Source: JACTUC01 sp964477685
GTDB taxonomy: Archaea; Thermoproteota; Methanomethylicia; Methanomethylicales; Methanomethylicaceae
Direction of reading: 5' to 3'
NCBI GenBank assembly: GCA_964477685.1
Contig: CAYZHK010000044.1
Span: 1-12,687, forward strand
DNA: 12,687 nt
Shown piece by piece: positions 12,112-12,687 of this stretch (position 1 is the first letter of the stretch; every line of letters begins with the position of its first letter). A model generated the notes under the pieces. It was given only the letters and a program-made list of their open reading frames with translations. It was not told the DNA's origin and searched no databases. The position numbers and the translations under genes are program-made.

Positions 12112-12687
12112 CTATCGGTCTTGGGGGATGGTCGATGTGGAGATTTCGATGGCCCGCATGACGGCCAGGGTGATGACAACGGCCTCCTCGGTCCTGACGG
12201 TGGCGGTCCCCTGCTCAGGGACCATGTTGACAACCACGTCGGCGAAGTCTTCGGGCTTCGCCCCCTCCCTGGCCAGGATCTCGTTGAGGCCCTCCCCCGG
12301 TGAGCCGAAGAGGATCGAGATGTGCTTCTCCCAGGTCATGGCGGCCTGGATCTCCCCGGCGACGGCTGAGAGGGGCTTGCCCAGCCGCGAGGTGGCTATG
12401 ACATAGCCATTGGAGCCGCCCCGCATCAGCGGGGAGAGGGCCCTCAGCTCCAGCCTTGTCTCGTAGCCCCAGTAGAGCGGCACTTCCGATTTAGAGGATG
12501 GGACCCACTGCCCGTCCAGGTGGCGGAGGGTCACTCTCCGGTTGGCCGGTAGCTCCGAGGGGACCTCCACCGGCTCCTTCAGGCCGATCTCCACCTTCGA
12601 GGCGCCCTTCCCGGACCTGAGGACATAGCCCTCCCTGAAGAGGGGGTTGTCACTCCCCAGCGGGTGGTGGGGGGTCCTGAGCGGGGG
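12112..12687 (-). CDS. SPOUT-family RNA methyltransferase (COG2106), 5' end missing
   Basis: The reading frame runs from a TAG stop at 12112-12114 to the window edge with no stop, giving 191 visible residues; a GTG codon at 12592-12594 is internal, because the frame upstream still carries family sequence (PPLRTPHHP at the edge). The C-terminal stretch VPEQGTATVRTEEAVVITLA matches the trefoil-knot end of the COG2106 family, whose members include eukaryotic SPOUT1/CENP-32 and are annotated as putative RNA (uridine-N3) methyltransferases using S-adenosylmethionine. The N-terminal part, including the early knot strands, lies outside the window. Family members are commonly found directly upstream of L3 in archaea, as here, which suggests a role in rRNA modification or ribosome assembly. 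The family call is firm; the exact RNA target cannot be read from the sequence. Confidence 0.85.
   Translation of the reverse strand, partial: PPLRTPHHPLGSDNPLFREGYVLRSGKGASKVEIGLKEPVEVPSELPANRRVTLRHLDGQWVPSSKSEVPLYWGYETRLELRALSPLMRGGSNGYVIATSRLGKPLSAVAGEIQAAMTWEKHISILFGSPGEGLNEILAREGAKPEDFADVVVNMVPEQGTATVRTEEAVVITLAVMRAIEISTSTIPQDR

Noticed and set aside
1..12687. tRNA or rRNA genes, mobile elements, defence genes
   Set aside because: No cloverleaf, rRNA motif, transposase, inverted-repeat ends or known defence domain was seen; nearly all sequence is taken up by ribosomal-protein genes.

Overview
This window is archaeal ribosomal-protein DNA. Every gene I can support lies on the minus strand, so transcription runs from position 12687 towards 1. 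It holds the archaeal S10/spc-type supercluster: a 5'-truncated SPOUT RNA methyltransferase, then L3, L4, L23, L2, S19, a gap of about 120 bases, L22, S3, L29, Rnp1 (an RNase P protein), S17, L14, L24, S4e, L5, S14, S8, L6, L32e, L19e, L18, S5 and L30, and finally a small heat-shock protein (Hsp20). The archaeal or eukaryotic-type proteins (S4e, L32e, L19e, RNase P component 1, archaeal L3/L4/L18) rule out a bacterium. The DNA is G+C-rich. Several proteins look closer to TACK-type archaea than to euryarchaea, above all the L14 C-terminus and the L3 loop; that placement is an inference from recalled family patterns.

Layout. 12112-12687: 3' part of a COG2106/SPOUT methyltransferase gene, open at the window edge. 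12024-12111: intergenic region with TATA-like boxes and a strong Shine-Dalgarno (SD) site for L3. 8786-12023: L3-L4-L23-L2-S19, with gaps of 2 to 19 bases. 8664-8785: the only sizeable gap inside the cluster; it has two TATA-like boxes and a perfect 15-base palindrome, so the cluster is probably two transcription units or has a regulated internal promoter. 630-8663: L22 through L30, tightly coupled, with ATGA/GTGA/TAATG overlaps or gaps of 1 to 14 bases and SD motifs before most starts. This includes a 55-codon zinc-type S14. 582-629: T7 run directly after the L30 stop, then a possible promoter for hsp20. 1-59: short inverted repeat and T5 run, perhaps the hsp20 terminator.

The genes work together as one ribosome-building unit: peptidyl-transferase-centre proteins (L2, L3, L4), tunnel-exit proteins (L22, L23, L24, L29, L19e), 5S rRNA proteins (L5, L18), decoding-site proteins (S3, S5, S8, S17, S19, S14) and a tRNA-processing subunit (Rnp1).

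Most of this is well-conserved housekeeping DNA and I see no defence system, mobile element or CRISPR array. The points worth a second look are the operator-like palindrome in the S19-L22 gap, the hsp20 gene standing where L15 and secY usually follow L30, long charged low-complexity tails on L32e and L29, and substitutions at usually conserved positions near the peptidyl-transferase centre in L2 and L3.
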